Part shown: positions 18,781 through 26,590 of the stretch, piece after piece | Layout of the letters: every line of letters starts with the position of its first letter | How positions within the stretch are numbered: the first letter of the stretch is position 1 | Assembly: GCA_947587615.1 (NCBI GenBank) | Contig: CANPYC010000006.1 | Span: forward strand, 1-64,000 | DNA length: 64,000 bases | Direction of reading: 5' to 3' | DNA from: Candidatus Gastranaerophilales bacterium | Lineage (GTDB): Bacteria; Cyanobacteriota; Vampirovibrionia; Gastranaerophilales; Gastranaerophilaceae | The notes under the pieces: model-generated | Databases searched by the model: none | The model's input: the letters and a program-made list of their open reading frames with translations, nothing else | What the model was told of the DNA's origin: nothing | Program-made: the position numbers and the translations under genes

Positions 18781-20310
18781 TTATGAATAAACATAAGGAG
18801 GCCCGTTTTTAATTTCTATCAAAATATTTTCCGCCAGTTCTTTTAATTCTTCTTTAGATTTACCCTTCTCGAGCTGAACAATAAAGTTATCAATCATTGG
18901 GTTAATTGCGCTCATTTTCTTGGATTTAAAGTTTCTAACTTCAATATCAACAAGTTCTTTTCTTAGCTCAAGCTCGTTTTTAGTGTTTTCTTTATGCACC
19001 ATAACCTCTTTAACTGCGTCTGCTGCCGATTTTACAAGATAACCCGTTGCGCTTATCGTACTAAAAGTTAAGAAAAGATATTTGTTGAATTTGCTCTCGG
19101 GATTTAATATCCAGTTATATAAATGTCCTCTGTCTTCATTGATATAACAGTAATATTGAATTTTTTCGCTTATACCGCCTAATGCCTCGGGTGCTTGAGC
19201 ATAAATTTGAGAATTTCTGATTTCCTTTATTGCGCTTTGAACTTCATCATCGCTTATACCTTTTATTTTTCTTAAATAGGTATCCATTGTCGTTTCTTTG
19301 GCATTAATACTTTTTAAGATATTTACCGTTTCTTTTATGGCTTTTTCTTTAGATGTATTTTCACCCGCCTTAATCAAGCTTGCTTTGATAATTTTATCTT
19401 CATATCTTTCTTTAAAGGTATCAAGATTTTTAAGGGTTTTATGATAATTTTTAATTAATGCGTATGATAAAGCGACCGTTGCTCCAACCATTCCTAATGC
19501 CATCAAAATATATAAAGGCTTTTTATTTTTATCTTCTTTTTGGTTTTCTTTGGCTTTTTTTTCTTGGTTAGCCTCTTGTTTTTGTTCTCCTTTAAAATTT
19601 AAAAATTTCTTAAAAGCCGTGTTTGAAAATTTGTCACTCAAAGTCTTTTTAAAATAATCCGTTGTATCTTTTAAAAGAGTGTTAACCGTATCCAATTTTC
19701 CTCTAAAAGCGTCTGTTTCAACCTCAATAAGACTTTGTTGATAATCTCTTTCAATATCATAAGTTTGCTTTTTTATCCAAACTTCCTTAAAGGCGTCTGT
19801 TGCGTTTTTTGCAGCCAGAGTTATTCCGCTCATCAAGGCAACACCAACCAATCCCAAAACATTTTTTGTATTCGGATCTCTAAGCGCTCTATACATTGCA
19901 AAATGCGGTTCTTCCATGATATTTATATTTCTTGCTAAATCATCGGGTCTTATAAGAATTTCATCTTTTGCCATTGAAGCCGAATATTTTTTTGCACAAA
20001 TGCTTATTGCGCCGACCGCTCCAATTATGGAAAGTGTGCCTATAACAACAGGTTTTAGAATATTTTTATAATTTAGCTCTTCTTTGGTTTCTTTTTCTTC
20101 TTTTTTTGTTTTAACTTCATCAGGTATTAAAAGGCTTTGAGAAATCCTGTCAAAATCATCAAGACTGCCAATCTCACGATTTTTAATGTAGTTATTTAAA
20201 AGAACACCTTTAAGGGTTTCATTATTTTGATTTTTGTTTTCGCCCGATTTAATTACGGGAGATTTTTGTTGGGGTTGTTTTCTTTTTATATCAAGCGGTG
20301 ATATGCTCAT
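18781..20310 (-). CDS. Hypothetical membrane protein with internal duplication
   Basis: 509 aa ORF; two related modules (DAFKEV... / DAVKEV...), several hydrophobic segments. Confidence 0.8.
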   Translation of the reverse strand: MSISPLDIKRKQPQQKSPVIKSGENKNQNNETLKGVLLNNYIKNREIGSLDDFDRISQSLLIPDEVKTKKEEKETKEELNYKNILKPVVIGTLSIIGAVGAISICAKKYSASMAKDEILIRPDDLARNINIMEEPHFAMYRALRDPNTKNVLGLVGVALMSGITLAAKNATDAFKEVWIKKQTYDIERDYQQSLIEVETDAFRGKLDTVNTLLKDTTDYFKKTLSDKFSNTAFKKFLNFKGEQKQEANQEKKAKENQKEDKNKKPLYILMALGMVGATVALSYALIKNYHKTLKNLDTFKERYEDKIIKASLIKAGENTSKEKAIKETVNILKSINAKETTMDTYLRKIKGISDDEVQSAIKEIRNSQIYAQAPEALGGISEKIQYYCYINEDRGHLYNWILNPESKFNKYLFLTFSTISATGYLVKSAADAVKEVMVHKENTKNELELRKELVDIEVRNFKSKKMSAINPMIDNFIVQLEKGKSKEELKELAENILIEIKNGPPYVYS

Positions 20311-20319
20311 TTTTTTCCT

Positions 20320-21021
20320 TTAATTCTCTTTTTCTTCTTCAGCTTCTTTTTGCGATTTATCTTTTATTTTAAATATTCCTTTTAAAACTTTTTTCAGCTC
20401 TTTTGATTTAATTTTTTTCTTCTCTTCTTTTTCTTCTTCATCCTCTTCGCCTTGCGCAAAGAATGAAAGCAGGGTTTTCATTGCTTTTTTAACATTCTTT
20501 GTAAATGTTTCATTTATAAAGTTTTTAGCTTCTCCAAGTACGGCTGCTAATTTTTCACTTACTGAATTTACAAATTGATTTACATTTATAAAAAACCCCT
20601 GAATATTATTTATGAGCACGGGAAGTTTTGCAACTAAATTCATAATTGGTTGAATTATATTTTTAACAACAAATTTTATAGGGGCTTTTATTACTTGCGG
20701 TAAATTTTCAACGTTTTTCATAACGTTTTCAATATTTTTTTGAATTTTATCAAGTCCTTGTGTTATGCGATTTTCTAAAGACCTGACTTGCAGGTTTTCA
20801 AGTCTTTCAAGCTTAGCTTCAATTTTAGCATTCTGCGCAGCCTGAATTTTAATCCATGCCGCCATACACTCATTATAAGTCATCTCACCAGGCTTGCGGG
20901 GGGTGTTTCTGTCGGTTTTCCCGCCGCCACCCATACCGTTACAGATAGGACAAGCGCCAATAGGATATCCGTGCGGACATTTATTATTATTTTGAGTTCC
21001 TTGAATGAATGGTGCCGTCAA
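20320..21021 (-). CDS. Hypothetical protein with N-terminal CPHGYPIGACPICNG motif and acidic/basic C-terminal tail
   Basis: Likely start TTG at 21021 after GAGGAAG (minus strand), rather than the GTG at 21057 in the ORF track. CxxH-like/CxxC Cys motif suggests metal binding. Confidence 0.75.
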   Translation of the reverse strand: MTAPFIQGTQNNNKCPHGYPIGACPICNGMGGGGKTDRNTPRKPGEMTYNECMAAWIKIQAAQNAKIEAKLERLENLQVRSLENRITQGLDKIQKNIENVMKNVENLPQVIKAPIKFVVKNIIQPIMNLVAKLPVLINNIQGFFINVNQFVNSVSEKLAAVLGEAKNFINETFTKNVKKAMKTLLSFFAQGEEDEEEKEEKKKIKSKELKKVLKGIFKIKDKSQKEAEEEKEN

Positions 21022-21190
21022 ATTGCTTCCTCGTAATTTTCCGGGTCGCAATAGCACAATAAGAAGTTCAAAACGTCTTTGGAAATTCGCAAAATAACGT
21101 TTTCAGTATTCCGACTATACGGCTGCGACCCAGTCAGGGAATTTCACCCTTATTTCCTGTTTATGTTTATTTCTGTTTACGTTTATTATA
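21019..21190 (-). promoter_or_regulatory. Candidate cobalamin-type riboswitch with RBS-proximal kissing-loop platform
   Basis: Minus strand ACGTAAACAG...CAGGAAATAAGGGTGAAATTCCCTGACTGGGTCGCAGCCGTATAGTCGGAATACTGAAAACGT: resembles the B12-box GGTGAAAnTCC...ACTG...CGCAGC core. Closing helix 21179-21183/21096-21100. GGGTCGCA (21124-21131) is complementary to TGCGACCC (21043-21050), 11 nt before SD GAGGAAG. A -10-like TATAAT lies at 21185-21190. Confidence 0.6.
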
Positions 21191-21310
21191 TTAGCATAAA
21201 CAATAAAATTTGATAACAAATTTTCAAATGCTTATTGTTTTTTAGTATTATAGCCTTTACCTTTAGCGGCAGAGGCTATAGACAAATTTTAATTATATTA
21301 ATTTTATTTT

Positions 21311-22078
21311 TTACTTTTTTCTTATAAAGTCTAAAACTGCATTGATAAATGTTAAAGGATGTACGGGACATCCGGGGATGTATAAATCAACTTTATATTT
21401 TTGCAAAAATTCACGATTTATCTCGCTTGCTTCTTGATATACGCCGCCCGATATTGCGCAAGCTCCGCAAAGTATTACTATTCTTGGCTCAGGGGTTGAT
21501 TTATAGCAATCTTCCAAAGCATAAGCCATATTTTTTGTAATCGGACCCGTTACAACAATTCCATCAGCATGACGAGGTGAAGCTACAAAATCTATTCCAA
21601 ATCTTCCCATGTCAAAATTAGCGTTTGAGCAGGCATTAAGCTCCATCTCACAGCTGTTGCAGCCGCCTGCCGATACTTGTCTGAATTTAATTGAGCGATT
21701 ATAGATTGAATAAATTTCTTTTCTTACTTCAATTGCTTTTTTATGATAATCTTCAGGGGTTGTTCCATCAAGCACAACAAGCTTTTCAAGTTTATCCGCT
21801 CCTAATTTATAATAATTTGAAAAGTGTATTGCGCCGCTGCAGTTGTTTTTGCATATTCTTTCACATGCCCCGCAAAAAGTACATTTTCCAAGGTCAATTT
21901 TTAAAGGGTTTGTTGATATAGCGCCAGTCGGGCAAATATTAGCACAAGCATTGCAATTTTTGCATTTTGAATTGTCAAGCTCGGGTAAACCCCTGAATTG
22001 GCTTCTCATTGCTGCATTTTTTATATCAGGTATAAATTGATTTTTTTGAGTTAATTTCATTTTCAACGTATCAAACAT
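21311..22078 (-). CDS. Group-4 hydrogenase-like small subunit fused to an N-terminal 2x[4Fe-4S] ferredoxin domain (HyfI/NuoB-like + HyfH-like)
   Basis: CKNCNACANICP and CTFCGACERIC clusters, then SAGGCNSCEMEL, CGACAISGG, PGCPVHP. Confidence 0.88.
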   Translation of the reverse strand: MFDTLKMKLTQKNQFIPDIKNAAMRSQFRGLPELDNSKCKNCNACANICPTGAISTNPLKIDLGKCTFCGACERICKNNCSGAIHFSNYYKLGADKLEKLVVLDGTTPEDYHKKAIEVRKEIYSIYNRSIKFRQVSAGGCNSCEMELNACSNANFDMGRFGIDFVASPRHADGIVVTGPITKNMAYALEDCYKSTPEPRIVILCGACAISGGVYQEASEINREFLQKYKVDLYIPGCPVHPLTFINAVLDFIRKK

Positions 22079-22096
22079 ATTTTATTTTCCTTTGAA

Positions 22097-23548
22097 TTAT
22101 AAATCAAAACCGCAGTAAGAAAGGTCAAAACCTTTGTTACACAACGGAAAATCTGATACACCGTTGTTTCTTACCGCCATAGCTAAACCAAACCAGTTAT
22201 TAAAAGACGGGTCTTTAATTTTATAACGAGAAAGCTTGCCTTCTCCATCCGTTGTTGCAATATGAACAACTTCACCTCTCCAACCTTCAACAATGCTCAG
22301 CGCAAAGCTGTCCGGAATAAATTTTTTAGGTTCAAGATATAGTGCGTCAGCTCTTCTTTCTTCCATTTTTTTAAGTAATTTTTTAACAAAACGAATAGAA
22401 TCTTTAACTTCTCTATATCTTATACTAAATCTTGAATAAGCGTCATTTGTTGCTTTAAAAGGCTTCTTTTCAAGGTCTTTATAAAATTCATCACAAAAAT
22501 CAAATCTTGAATCAAGTTCAATTCCGCAAGAGCGACCTATCATTCCGACCAAATTAAGCTCAAGCGCCGTATCTTTTGATACAACCCCTGTTTTTTCAAG
22601 TCTTGACATAACGGTAGAACTCTTTAGCGCTGCTTTGGTCATTTTATTAACGGTATCTTTAACTTGAGAAAGCATTGAGATAATCTTATCAGACATTTTT
22701 TCATCTATATCAAAGTTAACCCCGCCAACGGTTATTAAGCCTTTACCAAATCTGCTTCCTGATATTTCAAGCATAGTGTTAATTACAAGAGTTCTTGTAA
22801 CCGCATAAACTTCTTTACCCATTAAATAGGCAATATCACCCAAAATTGCGCCCATATCGCCTATGTGTATTGCAATTCTTTCCATTTCAAGAGCAATTCT
22901 TCTAATCAACTTTGCTTTTGTTGAAATTACGCTCTCGCCAAGGCTTTCCATAACTTGAGAATAAGCCATGTTGTATGCTATTGTGCTATCTCCGCAGATT
23001 GATTCTGCCAGTTGGTTTGAAGGTTTTTTAACCATTAAATCTTCAACACCTCTGTGTTGATATCCGAGCATAATTTCTAAGTTATAGACTTTTTCTCCGG
23101 AGCACATAAATCTAAAATGCCCCGGCTCAATTACCCCCGCATGAATTGGCCCAACAGCTACTTGGTGAGTTTGTTCACCTTCCATCTTAAAAAATTCATA
23201 GCTGTCGAGATTTTTTCTGACAGGTTTAAGCCAAGGATGTCCTTTTGGAAGAATACCGAATTGTTCATAAAATTCACGCTCAAACATGTGATATTGATGA
23301 TTTTCTTTTGTAATTGAGTCGTATTCTTTTAAATTTTTATCAATTAAAGCAGAGCTTACTAAAATTTCACCTTTTTCATCATCGGCAAGCGCTGTATACA
23401 ATTTAATCTTATCGCCCCAATCGCTTCCAAAAAAAGCCAGAGGACGAAGATTGCTTATTGCGAGCTGTTCTTTTAAAGAATTAAATTCAACTGTCGGGAT
23501 ATCAGAGATATTTATTCGTTGATTATTTTTAATTGCTATATAGTTCAT
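22097..23548 (-). CDS. Group-4 hydrogenase-like large subunit (HyfG/HycE/NuoCD-like) with degenerate NiFe motifs
   Basis: NuoC-like N-terminus plus GYQHRGVEDLM; L1 motif reads ESICGDS instead of CGIC; C-terminus DLSYCGFDL instead of DPCxxC. Confidence 0.88.
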   Translation of the reverse strand: MNYIAIKNNQRINISDIPTVEFNSLKEQLAISNLRPLAFFGSDWGDKIKLYTALADDEKGEILVSSALIDKNLKEYDSITKENHQYHMFEREFYEQFGILPKGHPWLKPVRKNLDSYEFFKMEGEQTHQVAVGPIHAGVIEPGHFRFMCSGEKVYNLEIMLGYQHRGVEDLMVKKPSNQLAESICGDSTIAYNMAYSQVMESLGESVISTKAKLIRRIALEMERIAIHIGDMGAILGDIAYLMGKEVYAVTRTLVINTMLEISGSRFGKGLITVGGVNFDIDEKMSDKIISMLSQVKDTVNKMTKAALKSSTVMSRLEKTGVVSKDTALELNLVGMIGRSCGIELDSRFDFCDEFYKDLEKKPFKATNDAYSRFSIRYREVKDSIRFVKKLLKKMEERRADALYLEPKKFIPDSFALSIVEGWRGEVVHIATTDGEGKLSRYKIKDPSFNNWFGLAMAVRNNGVSDFPLCNKGFDLSYCGFDL

Positions 23549-23558
23549 TTTATTCTCC

Positions 23559-24992
23559 TTAACCCATTATTGTTGTTCTAATCATAATATCTAAAAACTT
23601 AGGAATATAAACCCCTAAAACAAATGCAATTGTAAGTAAAGCCATTTGAGGAATGTACATTGAAGGGGTAATTTTGTTCAAATTAGCCTTGGCTTTTTCA
23701 AAACGTTCTTCGTTCTTTTGTCCGAATACCATTTTAATAACAACTTTTGCCATTGCAAAAAGTATTATTGTTAAAAGAATTAAAAACAGAGCACAAAGTA
23801 TATAGTGTCTTTGAATTAAAAGCGTTTGAACAATGAAAAACTCGCTTAAAAATAAAATGCTTGGAGGAAAAGCGCAAATACCAAGGAAAGAAACTATCCA
23901 AAGCCATGATGTCTTTTTATCCAAATCGCCAAGTGCTCTTATTGATTTAATCTTTTTGGTTTTAAACAGTTCTAAAATATTGCCCGATGTCATAAAGAAC
24001 GAAGCTTTAATTAAAGAATGACCGATTAAATGAAGAACCATTGCAAAATACGCAACTCCACCCAGAGAAGCCGCTATTGCCAAAATTCCCATATTTTCAA
24101 TTGAAGAATAAGCAAGCATTCTTTTATAGTTTGTTGTTCTGTATAAAAATACGCTTGTTACAAATAACGATAAAAAGCCCATCGTCATAAGCATTGTTCG
24201 AGCGCAAAATATGCAATTAGCTAAAAGCATAATTTTATAAATATTTAAAATAACCAAAAAAGCACAGTTTAATAATGTTGCTGATAACAAAGCGCTAATC
24301 GGGCTTGGTGCTTGAGAGTGAGCGTCAGGCAACCAGAAGTGAACGGGAGCTAAGCCCATTTTTGTACCTATACCGAAAAGAATGAAAACAAAAGAAACAT
24401 TCAACCAAAAATGATTGAAATTTGCTGCATTTGCCATCATATCTTCGTAGTTTAGAGAATTTAAGTTGCCCGTTGCAATTGTCAGAAGAATAATTCCCAC
24501 AAACGCTAAAGCAATCCCGATTGAACAAATAAAAACATATTTCCAAGCCGCTTCAATAGAGTGTTTGGTTTTATTAAAGTAAATTAAATAAGCGGAAGCT
24601 AATGTCGTTCCTTCAATAAATATCCAAGCTAAACCCAGGTTATCGGCTAAAATACTTCCTGTCATTGATATTACAAAAATTAAAAGCATTACAAAGTAGT
24701 GCATCATTTTTTTGTTATCAAATTCCAAAGCTAAATTTCTTGAATAGCCGATATTGTAAATTGATACAGCCAAAAATACTACTGATAATATAATATAGAA
24801 AATTATATTTGAAGAATTAAGGTTAAAATATTGATTATTCAACATTATATCAGGGCGAATAAAATATATTGCACCCAATGAAGCGTGTAAAATTGCATAA
24901 AGAAGAGTAAAAATATTATTTAATTTGTTGTTTTTTATAAAAAACGCAAGTATGCAAAAAATTATAGGTATTATAAAAACTAAACTAATCAT
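23559..24992 (-). CDS. Proton-translocating antiporter-like membrane subunit (HyfF/NuoN-like)
   Basis: GIGTKMGLAPVHFWLPDAHSQAPSPISALLSA motif, many TM segments. Confidence 0.9.
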   Translation of the reverse strand: MISLVFIIPIIFCILAFFIKNNKLNNIFTLLYAILHASLGAIYFIRPDIMLNNQYFNLNSSNIIFYIILSVVFLAVSIYNIGYSRNLALEFDNKKMMHYFVMLLIFVISMTGSILADNLGLAWIFIEGTTLASAYLIYFNKTKHSIEAAWKYVFICSIGIALAFVGIILLTIATGNLNSLNYEDMMANAANFNHFWLNVSFVFILFGIGTKMGLAPVHFWLPDAHSQAPSPISALLSATLLNCAFLVILNIYKIMLLANCIFCARTMLMTMGFLSLFVTSVFLYRTTNYKRMLAYSSIENMGILAIAASLGGVAYFAMVLHLIGHSLIKASFFMTSGNILELFKTKKIKSIRALGDLDKKTSWLWIVSFLGICAFPPSILFLSEFFIVQTLLIQRHYILCALFLILLTIILFAMAKVVIKMVFGQKNEERFEKAKANLNKITPSMYIPQMALLTIAFVLGVYIPKFLDIMIRTTIMG

Positions 24993-25644
24993 TGTCGCAG
25001 TCCTTTAAATCAGATAAGTGAGTAACTTCCATATCGCCTAATTCAGTGTTAATTTCAGAAACAAACAGTCCTAAGATATAAATTGCAATAAATACATCCA
25101 ATAAAACACCGATATTAACAAGCATTGGCATTTCTTTTGCAACGGATAGCGATAAAAGAAAAATACCGTTTTCCATTGTTATAAACTCAATAACATTTGA
25201 TAAAATTTTATGTTTAATTGTAATAAGCCAAAGACTTATAATTATTGTTGAAAGAGCAATACCAAAGCAAATCGGGTTAATCATTGACAGGGAAGGAATA
25301 TCAACAACGGATATCATAAAACCGCCAAACAGTATTAAACTTGAAATTAAAAGGCAGTAAAAATGAGCGATGTTTGCGTCCGTATCACGATTTGAATGAG
25401 TTTTTTTAACAACTTTATTTAAAAATAAAGGAATTAAAATTGCTTTAACAATTAATGTTTCAACCGTTAAGAAAGTTATTGCAACTAAGGGCATGTGAGA
25501 AAAACCCATTGCACAAATTAAGAAAAGTAAAATTCCTTGAATCATAACGATTTTAACGTGTGCTATTAATCTACTTGTTGTAGATAAATAAAGCATTGTA
25601 AGACCAAAAAGTATTATTAAACCATTTACCATACTACACTCCAA
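24985..25644 (-). CDS. HyfE/NuoK-like membrane subunit
   Basis: Small polytopic protein in hydrogenase-4 gene order. Confidence 0.8.
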   Translation of the reverse strand: MECSMVNGLIILFGLTMLYLSTTSRLIAHVKIVMIQGILLFLICAMGFSHMPLVAITFLTVETLIVKAILIPLFLNKVVKKTHSNRDTDANIAHFYCLLISSLILFGGFMISVVDIPSLSMINPICFGIALSTIIISLWLITIKHKILSNVIEFITMENGIFLLSLSVAKEMPMLVNIGVLLDVFIAIYILGLFVSEINTELGDMEVTHLSDLKDCDND

Positions 25645-26563
25645 ACATTTTAACGGCTGCTAAGGAAGCTACAACAAGAGCAAATGAGCACATAACAAAT
25701 ATAAATTCAAACACATGGCTCATTCTAAATCTTGCTATGCCTGATTCAAGCGTACCTATTATAAGAGCTAAAACAAAAATAATTAAGAGAAATAATGCGC
25801 CGGATAAAGCTAAAGACAGGTCATTGGGAATAATAAAATTAGCAATTAAGCCCATTAAAATCACCATCTTTATACCGTTTGCCCAAGTGCAAAGCGCTAA
25901 ATCAACCCCTGAATTATCAAGTATCATAACTTCGTGTATCATTGTTAATTCCAAGTGCGTTGTAGGGTCGTCAACAGGAACTCTTGAGCATTCGCTCAAA
26001 AGCATAACTAATAGTGCTATAACAGCTATAATAGTAATCAAAACCCCGAAACTTCCCCAATTTTGTACTAAATTTGTTATTGAAGAAAAGTTATAATTTC
26101 CGCTAAGAGCTATTGTTGAAGCAAGAATAATAAAGAAAGCCGGTTCAATTATTGTTGTAAAACAAGCTTCTCTGCTTGCCCCCATGCCTTCAAAACTGCT
26201 TCCCGTATCCATTGCGCCAACAAGAGCAAAGAATTTTCCAAAACCCAAAACATAAGAAAATATTATAAATGCAGCTTCAACATCAACTATACTTACCCCT
26301 TTAATCATTGGAGCAAATAGACCCGCACACAGTGTTGTTGTTAAAACAACAATCGGAGCAATGCTAAATATCCATGATGTTGTTGTACTTATAACACGTC
26401 TTTTTTTGAATAATCTTAAAAAATCCCACAATGGCTGCATTATGGATACGCCATATCTTCCGCCCCAAAAGGCTTTTGTTTTTTTAATTATCCCGATTAC
26501 AAAAAACGGAGCAATTAAAAGGATTATAAAATTAACAATTGATATTAATAAATTATTTTCCAT
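25634..26563 (-). CDS. HycD/HyfC/NuoH-like membrane subunit
   Basis: SRVPVDDPTTHLELTMIHEVMILD, GRYGVSIMQPLWDFLRLFKK. Confidence 0.9.
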   Translation of the reverse strand: MENNLLISIVNFIILLIAPFFVIGIIKKTKAFWGGRYGVSIMQPLWDFLRLFKKRRVISTTTSWIFSIAPIVVLTTTLCAGLFAPMIKGVSIVDVEAAFIIFSYVLGFGKFFALVGAMDTGSSFEGMGASREACFTTIIEPAFFIILASTIALSGNYNFSSITNLVQNWGSFGVLITIIAVIALLVMLLSECSRVPVDDPTTHLELTMIHEVMILDNSGVDLALCTWANGIKMVILMGLIANFIIPNDLSLALSGALFLLIIFVLALIIGTLESGIARFRMSHVFEFIFVMCSFALVVASLAAVKMFGV

Positions 26564-26590
26564 TTTTTCTTTTCCACTTCGTTTAATATA

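Noticed and set aside
21096-21184. FMN riboswitch
   Set aside because: GGGTGAAATTCCC resembles one RFN element segment, but the other conserved RFN segments are absent; the overall order fits cobalamin better.
21255-21285. Hairpin ATAGCC...GGCTAT after the hydrogenase-like operon as an intrinsic terminator
   Set aside because: The stem is interrupted and not followed by a T run on the minus strand; too weak to call.
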